64,000 nt of DNA from Virgifigura deserti (lineage in GTDB: Bacteria > Pseudomonadota > Alphaproteobacteria > Dongiales > Dongiaceae), in NCBI GenBank assembly GCA_003576685.1, contig QOZR01000004.1, positions 124,001-188,000 of the forward strand, written 5' to 3'. This document shows positions 23,788-32,888 of the stretch, piece after piece. The number at the start of each line of letters is the position of its first letter. The first letter of the stretch is position 1. Both the position numbers and the translations under genes were made by a program. The notes under the pieces are model-generated. The model worked only from the letters and a program-made list of their open reading frames with translations, was not told the origin of the DNA and did not search any database.

Positions 23788-23807
23788 CGCAAATGACATT
23801 GTTTGCG
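23788..23807. promoter_or_regulatory. candidate LysR operator (CGCAAA-N8-TTTGCG)
   Basis: A perfect 6-base inverted repeat with an 8-base spacer lies between the divergent hydrolase (start 23730) and LysR (start 23839) genes. The size and position suit a LysR-type recognition site that would control both promoters. Binding is inferred. Confidence 0.5.
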
Positions 23808-23838
23808 CCAATGCATCAAGTTTTGTCATGGAGATATC

Positions 23839-24756
23839 ATGCGGCTCGAGATAGAAGCTCTGCGCACCTTCGTCACGATCGTGGATGCCGGGAGCCATAC
23901 GAGGGCCGGAGAGCGCCTCAACCTCAGCCAGTCGGCCGTCAGTTGGAAGCTCAAGCGCCTTGAAGACCGCATCGGACGTCCCCTGCTCGCAAAGGACGGA
24001 CGGACCCTCCGCCTGACCGACGAGGGCGATGTTCTGCTCGGCCATGCGCGGGAGGTCCTTGCGGCGCACGATTCGGCCATTGCCGCGCTGGCCGCCAGGG
24101 ACCTGCGCGGGGAGATCCGGCTCGGCGTCACCGAGGAACTGGTCACACGCGGTCTTGCCCGACTGGCAGGCGGCTTCGCCCGGTCTTATCCCAAGGTCCG
24201 CCTATCGCTGCGTGTCGATCAGAGCCGCGTGCTCGATGCGGCCCTGAATGCCGGTGAGATCGACCTCGCCATCCTGCAGACCTGTGCCGATGACGTCTTG
24301 GACGAGGACGTGGTGCTGAACCGCGAACCGCTCGCCTGGGTCGCGGCCCGGCCGGCCGTTGCCGCGCAGGATCCGCTGCCCCTGGTGGTCTTCGGCCCCG
24401 ACTGCTTCTATCGGCCCATCGCCCTCACCGCCCTCGCGGGTGTCGGACGTAACACGCATATCGCCGTAAGCGCGCCAACGCTCGCCGGCGTTCGCGCCGC
24501 TATCGAGGCCGGCCTGGGAATCGGCATCCTCGTTCGCACCGCCGTGCCGCATGCGCATTGGATCACCGCCATGGGAGCCGATTTTCCCGCCCTGCCCGAT
24601 GTTGCTCATGTTCTTCGCGGCGACCGCTGCCGCTCATCCGCGATCCGAGGATTGGTCGACGCCATTCTGAAGGAACCGCTCACCGGACCTCATGCGCACG
24701 GGGCCACCGCCCGAATGGAGGGCGGCGAGCCAGTTTTGACATATGCCCTGACATGA
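23839..24756 (+). CDS. LysR-family transcriptional regulator
   Basis: A 305-residue regulator. The N-terminal winged helix (MRLEIEALRTFVTIVDAGSH, then RAGERLNLSQSAVSWKLKRLED) is followed by a substrate-binding domain (about 90-290). The ATG at 23839 begins right at the conserved N-terminus. It is divergent from the hydrolase/MDR operon and likely regulates it in answer to the operon's substrate. The C-terminal ~20 residues are not conserved. Confidence 0.9.
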   Translation: MRLEIEALRTFVTIVDAGSHTRAGERLNLSQSAVSWKLKRLEDRIGRPLLAKDGRTLRLTDEGDVLLGHAREVLAAHDSAIAALAARDLRGEIRLGVTEELVTRGLARLAGGFARSYPKVRLSLRVDQSRVLDAALNAGEIDLAILQTCADDVLDEDVVLNREPLAWVAARPAVAAQDPLPLVVFGPDCFYRPIALTALAGVGRNTHIAVSAPTLAGVRAAIEAGLGIGILVRTAVPHAHWITAMGADFPALPDVAHVLRGDRCRSSAIRGLVDAILKEPLTGPHAHGATARMEGGEPVLTYALT

Positions 24757-24796
24757 CCGGAGGACGGCATTGCTAAGCGCCACACCGACTGGCGGC

Positions 24797-25044
24797 TAGA
24801 GTCTGCTTTCAAAGCCAAAGCCTGATCGAGGCGAGCTGGACGAAGGCGAGCTAGCTGGCCGTCAGCTTGCCGTGGCGGCCATCGAATCCGCCGCGACTAC
24901 GGCCCAGGGCTTGGCTGTACTGACCGTTGATGGCATCTGCGGCACGTGGTGAGCGCGGATGTTGGTGCGATCGACCATATGTACGTCCCAGAAGTGCTGC
25001 ACGCCTTCGTGCAGACCGGCACTATTCCCTGAAAACAGACCCTA
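24797..25044 (-). mobile_element. IS5-family (IS427-like) remnant, internally deleted, MITE-like
   Basis: A 248-bp relic. The ends are imperfect inverted repeats, TAGAGTCTGCTTTCA on the left and TAGGGTCTGTTTTCA on the right, identical at 13 of 15 positions, each starting with the TA that this IS group duplicates. Inside, on the minus strand, transposase pieces remain in different frames: HMVDRTNIRAHH (DDE region), LGRSRGGF (the conserved G-R-S-R-G-G block) and, after a deletion, LASIRLWL, the usual C-terminal end. The frames do not join and stops interrupt them, so it is dead. It lies between a LysR gene and a convergent FMN reductase gene. Confidence 0.8.
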
Positions 25045-25058
25045 AAGGCCAAACGGAG

Positions 25059-25703
25059 TCACGGCGTGCTCGCGTCTTCCCAAACCCGGCTGGGCCGCGG
25101 GGTGTCGATCTGATAGTCGGTGTAGCAGGTGGTGAAGAAGTCGCGTCCGAACTGCCGGGCCTGCGCGATCGGATCGCGCGGGTCACGCTCGACCTCACCC
25201 CTGGCGTTGCCCTGTCCGTGGACGACGCCGACGAAGGTCGAATGAGTATAGCGGCTATACTCCTGGAGCTGGTGCACGATCCCCGTGAATAGGGTCGGAT
25301 AGGTTTCTTCCGAACTGAGCAGGAGGCCGATCCGCTTGCCCTGCATCCGGCGTTTGACCTCCTCCGACTGCGGGTAGGATGCCGCGACATAGCAGAACAT
25401 CCTGTCGAAGAACGCCTTGAGCTGGGCGGCCATTCCGTACCAGTAGACCGGGGTTGCCGCGACGATTCCATCCGCGGCCAGGAACCGGTCGAGGAACAGG
25501 GACCGGTAGCCGTCATCGATCGAGCAGGTACCGTCCTCCCTGCGGCATTGTCGGCAGTCCTTGAGGAAGGCGCCGACGACATCGGTTAGATAGACCGTCT
25601 CGGCCTCATGGCCGTTCGCGGTGAGACCGATGGCGACAGCGTTGGCCAGGCGCGCCGAATTCCCGTCGCGTCTGGGGCTGGAACTCAGGACAAGAGCCTT
25701 CAT
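25059..25703 (-). CDS. NAD(P)H-dependent FMN reductase / quinone reductase
   Basis: A 214-residue flavodoxin-fold oxidoreductase. The FMN phosphate loop is SSSPRRDGNSARLAN at the N-terminus, and TPVYWYGMAAQLKAFFDRM is the second flavin-contacting block. A short cysteine-rich motif CRQCRREDGTC lies at about 50-60, as in the multimeric flavodoxin WrbA/iron-sulfur flavoprotein-like group. The ATG at 25703 starts the conserved sequence. The gene follows an SMR pump gene in the same direction, suggesting joint response to a toxic redox-active compound. Confidence 0.87.
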   Translation of the reverse strand: MKALVLSSSPRRDGNSARLANAVAIGLTANGHEAETVYLTDVVGAFLKDCRQCRREDGTCSIDDGYRSLFLDRFLAADGIVAATPVYWYGMAAQLKAFFDRMFCYVAASYPQSEEVKRRMQGKRIGLLLSSEETYPTLFTGIVHQLQEYSRYTHSTFVGVVHGQGNARGEVERDPRDPIAQARQFGRDFFTTCYTDYQIDTPRPSRVWEDASTP

Positions 25704-25752
25704 GATGGATCCTCGCTGAAAATAGTCGGAGAGAGAATTGGGCGGGCGCCCG

Positions 25753-26076
25753 TCAATGTTCGCCGCCGAGTTCCAGGGACAGCACCCCGGCAATGACCAG
25801 AACGACGCCGGCTACCTGAATCCCGCTGAGCTTATCGCCGAGGAAAACCGCCCCGATAACCGCCACCAAAGCGACCCCGAGGGCAGCCCAGATCCCGTAG
25901 GCAACCCCGATGCCTATGCCGCGGGCCAGAACTAGCGACAGGAGGTAATAGGCGCCAACGACGCCGACGACCGCGATCACCGTTGGAACAGGCCTGGTGA
26001 AACCCGCCGAAAATCGTGTCGCGATCGCTCCGACGACCTCGGACAGGATCGCGCCGAACAGAAACAGATACGCCAC
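25753..26076 (-). CDS. small multidrug resistance (SMR) family transporter
   Basis: A 107-residue protein with four transmembrane helices. It has the essential membrane glutamate in AILSEVVGAIATRFS (Glu13), the GIGIGVAYGIWAALG helix and a hydrophobic C-terminus, the build of EmrE/QacE-type proton-coupled efflux dimers. Substrates are usually quaternary ammonium or guanidinium compounds. It is divergent from an XRE regulator, which may control it. Confidence 0.9.
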   Translation of the reverse strand: MAYLFLFGAILSEVVGAIATRFSAGFTRPVPTVIAVVGVVGAYYLLSLVLARGIGIGVAYGIWAALGVALVAVIGAVFLGDKLSGIQVAGVVLVIAGVLSLELGGEH

Positions 26077-26190
26077 GCTCTTTCCTCTCGTGCTGCGGAC
26101 CGGAAGGGCCGATACCCGAGAGGTATTTATGGCCTCTGTTTATGGTGATACAATTTGACTTGTTATGCTGTTGCTAGAGGTAATAGTCTC

Positions 26191-27042
26191 GTGCCACCGC
26201 GCAGTCTCGATCGAAGCCGCCGCGAGCTTTCCGACTTCGTTCGCCATCGGCGCGAACGGCTCACGCCCGCCGATGTCGGCCTGCCGTCAGGGGGGCGGCG
26301 CAGGACGAAGGGGCTGCGGCGCGAGGAGGTCGCAGCGCTCGCCGGTGTCGGCATCACCTGGTACACATGGTTCGAACAGGGCCGCGAGATCAGCGTTTCG
26401 GCCAGCTTCCTCGACAGTATCGCCCGCGTCCTCAAGTTCGACGCCGCGGACCGCTGTCACCTCTTCCTGCTGGCGCATCAACGGCCGCCGGCCCCAAATG
26501 GCGGCCAATGGTGCACGATCTCTCCGCTGACGCAGAAGATCATCGACGACCTCGTCTTGCGGCCGGCCTATGTCATCAACCTGCGCTGGGATGTCATCGC
26601 CTGGAATCGCGCCGCGGATCTCTTGTTCGGGTTCAGCGCCAAAGCCGAGCCGAACCTGCTCTGGATGATCTTCGCCGATCCGGAGTTCAGACGATGCGCC
26701 ATCGACTGGACAAGGGACGCGCCGCGGCTGCTGGCAAGCTTCCGACGGGATTTTGCCGTCGCACCCAATGACGAGGCGCTGGGCGATTTCATTCTCGGGC
26801 TGGAGCGTCTTTCGCCGGACTTTCGGGCATGCTGGCGCAGTCAGGACGTCGACGGGTGCGCGCAGGGCCTGGGACGGCTGAATGTCGCCGGCGCCGGGCC
26901 CGTCAGTTTCGAGCATGAGACGCTGACGGTCGACGAGGACCGGCATCTCCGCCTCGTCGTCTATGCGGCGCTGCCGGCGGATCCCAACACCCCGGCATTC
27001 GAGGCGATGGTGGGAAACGGCGAAACGTCCATCGCTTCCTGA
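26191..27042 (+). CDS. XRE-family regulator with MmyB-like ligand-binding domain
   Basis: A 283-residue regulator. The helix-turn-helix (about 35-85) contains GLRREEVAALAGVGITWYTWFEQG, the strong signature of this group, followed by a PAS-like MmyB domain (about 105-270). Members bind fatty acids or small hydrophobic compounds and often control a divergent oxidoreductase or transporter. Here the SMR pump and FMN reductase are the divergent genes. The GTG at 26191 is preferred (AGAGGT upstream); a TTG 12 codons earlier is possible. Confidence 0.85.
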   Translation: MPPRSLDRSRRELSDFVRHRRERLTPADVGLPSGGRRRTKGLRREEVAALAGVGITWYTWFEQGREISVSASFLDSIARVLKFDAADRCHLFLLAHQRPPAPNGGQWCTISPLTQKIIDDLVLRPAYVINLRWDVIAWNRAADLLFGFSAKAEPNLLWMIFADPEFRRCAIDWTRDAPRLLASFRRDFAVAPNDEALGDFILGLERLSPDFRACWRSQDVDGCAQGLGRLNVAGAGPVSFEHETLTVDEDRHLRLVVYAALPADPNTPAFEAMVGNGETSIAS

Positions 27043-27390
27043 ACGGCCGGGGTTGACAGGGGGCCATCAAGCTAATCTGCGGAGACGGCGTGAGGACAGC
27101 CTGTCAGCCCCTTCCATGGATGAAGGCACAGCCTTGATGATCTCATCAAAGCGAACGCCGCGCCGGCTCGCAGATGCCGTTAAGCGCATTTCTGCCGCAA
27201 TTTAGCGCGCCCGAACGAAGGCGTTCCGCCCGCAACGCTGGATGCGAGCATGGCGTCGCTACGTCTGTTTTCCACCTGACAGAAGATGCCGACCCGATCG
27301 CGTCGTGGCTGCTTCCGCTTCGTGCTATAAGCAGACCTCCGTCGCATCCGGGTGCCGCTCCGCAGGGCGGTCATGTCACGCTTGCACGTG
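27043..27390. other. gene-free interval between XRE regulator and HWE kinase
   Basis: About 350 bases between two convergent 3' ends. Short frames exist but none has a ribosome site or recognisable sequence. I see no terminator with a T-run and no tRNA or repeat. It probably represents decayed or non-coding DNA. Confidence 0.5.
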
Positions 27391-29562
27391 CTACTCTGCG
27401 GCCGTCCTGGCCGAATGCGCGATCGCATTCGCCGGAAGCTCGATCTCGCATATCAGCCCTTCTGTGCGCCAGGCGAACTGCACTGCGCCCTCCAACTGGT
27501 CGCGGACCATGCGCTCGATCACGTCCATACCAAAGCCGCGACGAGACGGCTTTTGAACCGGCGGACCACCCGTCTCGGTCCAGCGTAAGACCAATCGCCC
27601 ATCTGCGCGCCGGGACCACTGGATGGAGACATGGCCGCCGGGAGAAGTGAAGGCGCCATACTTGACCGCGTTCGTCGCAAGCTCGTGAAGCGCCATCGCG
27701 ATCGACTGTGCGGCCACCGGCACGAGCGTCAGGTTCGGACCATCAACGCGCACGCGCGGATCCTCCGGGCGGCAATAGGGCGCCAGCTCTTCCTCGGCCA
27801 AGGACGTCAGGTCCGCTCCCTCCCAGTGACTCTGCGACAGCAGCGAATGTGCGTGGGCCAACGCCCCGATGCGACCGTTGATTGCGCTCACGAAATCGGC
27901 GATCGTGCCGGCACGGGTCAAGTGCACCATCGATTGGATCACGGCCAGCATGTTCTTCGCCCGATGATCGACCTCGCGCGCGAGCAGCTGAAGACGCTCC
28001 TCAGCCCGCTTGCGCTCGGTGATGTCGCGGGCGATTTTTGATGCGCCGGTAACCCGGCCGTCGGTACCCCTGACGGGCGACACGGTCAGCGAGATCTCGA
28101 TCAAACTGCCGTCCTTGCGTCGGCGAACGGTCTCGTAATGATCGAGGCGCTCACCGCGCCGGATACGGTTGAGAATTTCGGGTTCCTCGTCATGGCGGTC
28201 AGGTGGAATCAGGATCGTGATCGGCTTGCCGATGACTTCGTCCGCCGTATAGCCGAAGAGTCGCTCGGCGCCCGCGTTCCAAGTGGCGATGATCCCGTTG
28301 AGATCTTTGCTTATGATCGCGTCATCGGAGGACTCGACGATCGCTGCAAGCTGTTGCGCAGATTGCTCGGCCCGCTTGCGCTCGGTGATATCCACCAGCA
28401 TGTTGACCGCGCCCACGAGCTTGCCTGCAGTATCGTGCAGTGGCATCGGATATGCGGCGAAGGGCACATGGCTGCCATCGGGCCTTTCGGCCACGGCCTC
28501 CGCACCATAGATCGGCCGATCCTCCTTCAGCGCAATAGCCATAGGGCATTGGTCGTGCGGCATCGGCGTGCCGTCGGGCCAATACAGGCGCCAGGATCCA
28601 CACCACTTGCCGCTGCCCAATTCCGGCCGATGTCCCCAGAGGTGGACGGCCCCTTCGTTGTAGTCGGTGATGCGTCCGGCCTTATCTGTGGTGTAGATGG
28701 CCGCCGGGAGTGCTTCGATCAGCATCCTCAGCCGCGCCTCGCTTTCACGCAGCGCCGCCTCGGCTTGCCGGCGCTCGGTCACGTCCACAGTGAAGCAGCG
28801 GGTATTCACGAACTGGCCATTCTGAAATCGCACGTTCGAGCTGATTAGGACGTGCCGGATCGACCCATCCTTCGCCCGTAGGCGCGCTGGATACTTGTCG
28901 AGCCTCTCGCCGCGGGACAGCCGCGCCAGGATGTCATCGATGGTGGCGCGGTCGGCGTGAACCTCCGCGATGGGGAGGCCGATATATTCGTCCAGGGTAT
29001 AGCCGAGCAGATCGAGCTCGGCCTGGTTCGCGCGCAGGATGGTTCCGTCGGAGCCCACCCAATGCAGCGCGACTGTTCCGTTCTCGAAGAAGTCTTCGAG
29101 ATCCTGCCGACTGCGCCGCAGATCGTCTTCGGTCCGCTTGCGCTCGGTGATGTCCTGGAAGCAATTTACGGCGCCAACGATGTCGCCCTGCGCGTCGCGC
29201 AGCGGTGTGATGTTCACCAGCGCCAGAAAGCGGCTGCCGTCGGGCCGCTCGAACACGACCTCGCCATCCTTCGTCACTGTGCCGGATACGAGTGCATCCC
29301 GCATCGGCGTCTGGTCGTGCGGCAGAGGCCGGCCATCGGGCCAGTAGAGCCGGTGCGACCCGCAGAAGCGCAGCGCGGGGTCACCGAGTTTCGGGCGTCG
29401 GCCCCAGAGTTCGGCGGCCCGATCGTTGTAACCGACGATGAAACCCTCGGCGTCGCAGACGTAGACTGCGGCGGGAAGCACCTTCAGGAGCTGGGCGGCA
29501 TACTCCTGTGCGTCGAGGTGCCACATGACAGCGCCCGCGGCGTCTGAACGGTTATCCAACAT
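27391..29562 (-). CDS. HWE-family sensor histidine kinase with four PAS domains
   Basis: A 723-residue soluble kinase. Four PAS/PAC modules occupy about 20-144, 151-265, 277-399 and 404-523, three of them ending in DITERKR and the second in DVTERRQ. The kinase core has the H box AREVDHRAKNMLAVIQSM (His533), N box HELATNAVKYGA (626-637) and the W-x-E motif RWTETGG (Trp661, Glu663) that defines HWE kinases. There are no membrane spans. ATG 29562 has AGGAGG nine bases upstream and begins just before PAS 1. No response regulator gene adjoins it; the nearest single receiver is at 38.3 kb. Confidence 0.9.
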   Translation of the reverse strand: MLDNRSDAAGAVMWHLDAQEYAAQLLKVLPAAVYVCDAEGFIVGYNDRAAELWGRRPKLGDPALRFCGSHRLYWPDGRPLPHDQTPMRDALVSGTVTKDGEVVFERPDGSRFLALVNITPLRDAQGDIVGAVNCFQDITERKRTEDDLRRSRQDLEDFFENGTVALHWVGSDGTILRANQAELDLLGYTLDEYIGLPIAEVHADRATIDDILARLSRGERLDKYPARLRAKDGSIRHVLISSNVRFQNGQFVNTRCFTVDVTERRQAEAALRESEARLRMLIEALPAAIYTTDKAGRITDYNEGAVHLWGHRPELGSGKWCGSWRLYWPDGTPMPHDQCPMAIALKEDRPIYGAEAVAERPDGSHVPFAAYPMPLHDTAGKLVGAVNMLVDITERKRAEQSAQQLAAIVESSDDAIISKDLNGIIATWNAGAERLFGYTADEVIGKPITILIPPDRHDEEPEILNRIRRGERLDHYETVRRRKDGSLIEISLTVSPVRGTDGRVTGASKIARDITERKRAEERLQLLAREVDHRAKNMLAVIQSMVHLTRAGTIADFVSAINGRIGALAHAHSLLSQSHWEGADLTSLAEEELAPYCRPEDPRVRVDGPNLTLVPVAAQSIAMALHELATNAVKYGAFTSPGGHVSIQWSRRADGRLVLRWTETGGPPVQKPSRRGFGMDVIERMVRDQLEGAVQFAWRTEGLICEIELPANAIAHSARTAAE

Positions 29563-29876
29563 AGTCACGGGCCTCCTATCGGCGTTCCCGATGCTTCCGC
29601 AGAAGAGAGAGCACACATGGGCGACCGGCTCCGCCGGAACCTGGGTTAATGTTGCATTGTGAGCATGATATACGCAATGGCCGGCGGAAGCGGCTCGTAT
29701 TGGTGAGCTACATCTAGTTGCGGAGTATCCTGGCGGCAAGTTCGCGTAATATGGCTCCCTGGACGGCTTGCGCAGGAACACGTCGTAACCATCGCCGCTC
29801 CCGGACCACCGGCTAAGGCGACAAGGCGAACATGCGGTGATGACGGGACTGCTGCGCCAAACAAGCCGGCCGCGGA
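29563..29876. other. intergenic region upstream of the HWE kinase
   Basis: About 310 bases between the 3' end of the FRG-domain gene and the kinase start, both on the minus strand. The kinase reading frame stays open upstream for 73 more codons, but that part looks non-conserved and cysteine/proline-rich. The kinase promoter should be here; no clear -35/-10 or operator is seen. Confidence 0.45.
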
Positions 29877-30623
29877 TTAGTTCCCGGAGAACCGCGGGAT
29901 GTAGGTCTCCAGCAGCCAGCGCTGGCTCTCCGCGAGCCCCTGCAGATCGCGGAACAGCGAGGCCGCGTTGACGCCGAGGCGGTAGAGGTCGGCCCGGATA
30001 TCGTCGCGCTCGCAGGATTCGATCGCGTGCCAGGTCAGACGGGCGCCGGCGACCTCGTGGATGTCGCGAAGCGGATTGCCCTGGATCGTGAAGACACCTT
30101 CCTGCGCCGCCATGCGCGACGTGATCACCGGCAAAGCGACGCGCGCGATTTCGGCCTCGAATGCCAGGGGTGGTTGGCCGTCTTGTGCTGCCGAATCGAG
30201 AAACAAGCCGGTTTCCGTGCCGAGCGGCCCCCCGTCATAGGCATAGATCCGCACCGCGCCCTCACGTCTCCCGGACACGGCAAAGTACAGGGCCACAAGC
30301 GGACTCCGCGACCAATCGAGCAGTCGCGTCGGAAGGCCGTAATGCTGCGCCAGGCCCAACCACTGCCAGTCGTCGCGCGGAACGGCCTCGGTCAACAGCA
30401 CGGCTTCACGCTTGAAGCCTTCGAACATCCGGGCCTCGTAGCCGCGGAACGCGGTGAGCGTCTCTGGGTCGGCAGTGCCGATCGGCCGCCCCTGCGAACG
30501 GAAGAACGAGCGGACCGCCGCCGGCCACATCTGGTGCGGCACGCTGACGCCGCGGAACAGAGCGCTGCGGCCTTTGAACCCGACCGTCCAGTCAAGGAAG
30601 CGTTGAAACGGCGTTTCGGCCAT
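29877..30623 (-). CDS. FRG-domain protein
   Basis: A 248-residue protein. The FRG domain is shown by [20 protein letters not shown] near the N-terminus and [25 protein letters not shown], the most conserved block. FRG domains are found in bacterial and phage proteins and in some anti-phage systems; their biochemistry is unclear. There are no partner genes of a defence system beside it. The ATG at 30623 is used because upstream sequence is not conserved. Confidence 0.8.
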   Translation of the reverse strand: MAETPFQRFLDWTVGFKGRSALFRGVSVPHQMWPAAVRSFFRSQGRPIGTADPETLTAFRGYEARMFEGFKREAVLLTEAVPRDDWQWLGLAQHYGLPTRLLDWSRSPLVALYFAVSGRREGAVRIYAYDGGPLGTETGLFLDSAAQDGQPPLAFEAEIARVALPVITSRMAAQEGVFTIQGNPLRDIHEVAGARLTWHAIESCERDDIRADLYRLGVNAASLFRDLQGLAESQRWLLETYIPRFSGN

Positions 30624-30789
30624 GGCAGATGAGTTCGCGCGGAGTGACCGTGCTAGCGGGCGGCAACCGTCGGACAAGGAAAACGTCCGGTTCGGGCGGC
30701 GCGTTCCATCGCCGCCGGTGCGAATGTCGGGCGCCAGACAAGGGCCAACGACAAACCGTCGGCATCGGCAGCCTGCGGGCGGTTCAAAC

Positions 30790-31782
30790 CTACCGCTCGC
30801 TGTCGAGCATCGCCATCTGCGCCGGCGCGTAGCGCTCGCCCGCGACGGCGTCATGCGGGGCGGCGCGCTCGATGGCGGCCAGATCGTCCGGGCCGAGGTC
30901 CAGCGCGAGCGCGCCCAACGCCTCTTCCAGCCTGTCGCGTCGGCGGGCGCCGATCACGGGAACGATGTCCCGGCCTTGCGCCAGGACCCAAGCGATCGCG
31001 AGCTGTGCCGCGGTGACGCCGCGGGACTCGGCGACGGCGCGCAGGGCGTCGACGAGTGCGAGGTTCTGCTCCACGTTACCGGGCTGGAAACGCGGGCTGT
31101 GGCTGCGGAAATCGCCGGGACCGCTCGTGCCCGTCCTCCAGTGGCCGCTGATCAGGCCGCGGGACAGCACGCCATAGGCCGTGATGCCGATGCCGAGTTC
31201 CCGACAGGTCGCGAGAATCCCGTCCTCGATCCCGCGCGAGATCAGGGAATACTCGATCTGGAGGTCCACGATCGGATGGACGGCGTGGGCGCGCCGGATC
31301 GTCTCCGCGCCGACTTCGGAAAGGCCGATATGGCGGACATAGCCGGCCTGGACCAGCTCGGCGATCGCGCCCACCGTCTCCTCGATCGGCACCGCCGGAT
31401 CGAGGCGGGACAGCCGGTAGATGTCGATATGGTCGACGCCCAGCCGCTTGAGGCTGTAGGCGGCCGACGCCTTCACCGCCTGTGGGCGGGCGTCAAAGCC
31501 CAGCCAGTCTCCGGCGGGCCCGCGCTGGGCGCCGAACTTGACGCTGAGGATGACCGCGTCGCGGGCTCGGCCCTTCAGCGCCTCGCCGATCAGCATCTCG
31601 TTGTGGCCCATCCCATAGAAGTCGCCGGTGTCCAGCAGCGTTATCCCCGCCTCCATCGCAGCGTGGAGGGTGGCCAAGCTCTCGGACCGGTCGGCGGGCC
31701 CGTAGAGGTCGGACATCCCCATGCAGCCGAGACCCAGCGCGGAAACCTCGGGGCCGGTGCGGCCGAGCGAACGGGTGATCAT
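30790..31782 (-). CDS. aldo/keto reductase
   Basis: A 330-residue (beta/alpha)8 NADPH-dependent oxidoreductase. Catalytic tetrad regions: [21 protein letters not shown] (Asp, Tyr), VILSVKFGA (Lys) and [13 protein letters not shown], where the usual catalytic His region reads [18 protein letters not shown] near the C-terminus binds the NADP phosphate. It resembles the YajO/PdxI-type subgroup. A strong ribosome site AAAGGAG precedes the start and overlaps a repeat array. The divergent LysR gene is the likely regulator. Confidence 0.9.
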   Translation of the reverse strand: MITRSLGRTGPEVSALGLGCMGMSDLYGPADRSESLATLHAAMEAGITLLDTGDFYGMGHNEMLIGEALKGRARDAVILSVKFGAQRGPAGDWLGFDARPQAVKASAAYSLKRLGVDHIDIYRLSRLDPAVPIEETVGAIAELVQAGYVRHIGLSEVGAETIRRAHAVHPIVDLQIEYSLISRGIEDGILATCRELGIGITAYGVLSRGLISGHWRTGTSGPGDFRSHSPRFQPGNVEQNLALVDALRAVAESRGVTAAQLAIAWVLAQGRDIVPVIGARRRDRLEEALGALALDLGPDDLAAIERAAPHDAVAGERYAPAQMAMLDSER

Positions 31783-31793
31783 GGCGTGGCTCC

Positions 31794-31832
31794 TTTGCGT
31801 TGATTGCTGATGCGTTGATTACTGAACGCAAA
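31794..31832. promoter_or_regulatory. operator-like repeat array between aldo/keto reductase and LysR genes
   Basis: Tandem direct repeats TGCGTTGATTGCTGA (31796-31810) and TGCGTTGATTACTGA (31811-31825) differ at one base. The whole is bounded by an 8-base inverted repeat, TTTGCGTT (31794-31801) and AACGCAAA (31825-31832). It covers the reductase ribosome site, so binding of the divergent LysR protein could block the reductase gene directly. Confidence 0.5.
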
Positions 31833-31898
31833 GCTATGAAACGGGCCGCCATGCGATAAGATGGATAATTCCGCATGGGCTGTTCGGAATTTCGCACA

Positions 31899-32789
31899 AT
31901 GCCGGTCATTGATCTTGGGGATCTGGACGCGTTCGCCGCCGTTGCGCGGCATCGCAGTTTCCGGCGGGCAGCCGCGGCACGCGGGGTTTCGCCCTCGACC
32001 CTCAGCCAGACCATCAGGGATCTGGAAGCGCATCTCGGGGTTCGTCTCCTGAATCGCACGACGCGCAGCGTCGCGCCGACGGAGGCCGGGGCGAAGCTGC
32101 TGGAACGGCTGTCCCCGTCCCTGGCCGACATCGCGGCAGCGGTCGGCGAAATTCAGGGAGAGGACGGCGCCCCGGCGGGAGCGGTAAGGATCAACGCCCC
32201 GGCGCCGGCGGTCGAGCTGGTCCTCGCGCCGATCGTCGCCGATTTCCTGAAGGCATATCCGAAGGTGCGACTCGAGATCGTCGCCGAAACGAGCCTTATC
32301 GACATCGTCAAGGAAGGCTATGACGCGGGCGTGCGATGGGGCGAGCATCTCGCCCAAGACATGATCGCCGTCCCGCTGGGCCCGCCGCAGCGCTTCGTCG
32401 TGACGGCCGCCCCGGAGCTGCTGGCCGCCCATGGCGTGCCCGCCACGCCCCATGACCTGATGCGCTATCCCTGCATCCGCCAACGCTTCCCGAGCGGAGT
32501 CACCCCGGCCTGGGAGTTCGAGCGCGGCGATGAAATCGTCCGGCTCGACCCTCCCGCGCGGTTGACATCCACCAACATCGTCCTCCAGAAGCGCGCCGTC
32601 ATCGCCGGTGTCGGCGTCTGGGCGACATTCGAAGACTATGTGGCCGACGAACTCGCGGATGGACGGCTATGTAGACTGCTCGGCGAGTGGTGCCCGAGCT
32701 TCCCGGGACCGTTCCTCTACCATCCGAGCCGTCGCCACGTCCCCGCCGCCCTGCGCGCCTTCATCGATTTCACCCGTAAGAGCGTCTAA
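31899..32789 (+). CDS. LysR-family transcriptional regulator
   Basis: A 296-residue regulator with an N-terminal winged helix (LDAFAAVARHRSFRRAAAAR, SPSTLSQTIRDLEAHLGVRL) and a substrate-binding domain typical of the CrgA/DmlR-like group (TRSVAPTEAG, VKEGYDAGVRWGEHLAQDM). The ATG at 31899 (MPVIDLGDL) is preferred; another lies eight codons upstream. It is divergent from the aldo/keto reductase gene and is likely its regulator. Confidence 0.9.
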   Translation: MPVIDLGDLDAFAAVARHRSFRRAAAARGVSPSTLSQTIRDLEAHLGVRLLNRTTRSVAPTEAGAKLLERLSPSLADIAAAVGEIQGEDGAPAGAVRINAPAPAVELVLAPIVADFLKAYPKVRLEIVAETSLIDIVKEGYDAGVRWGEHLAQDMIAVPLGPPQRFVVTAAPELLAAHGVPATPHDLMRYPCIRQRFPSGVTPAWEFERGDEIVRLDPPARLTSTNIVLQKRAVIAGVGVWATFEDYVADELADGRLCRLLGEWCPSFPGPFLYHPSRRHVPAALRAFIDFTRKSV

Positions 32790-32888
32790 CGACACCTGAC
32801 CATGAGCCGAGACATGATCGAAAGGCGCCGTAGGTTGCGCACTGACGTCGTCTCCGTCAAAATCCGGAACCATCGGACGGAGCAGCAC

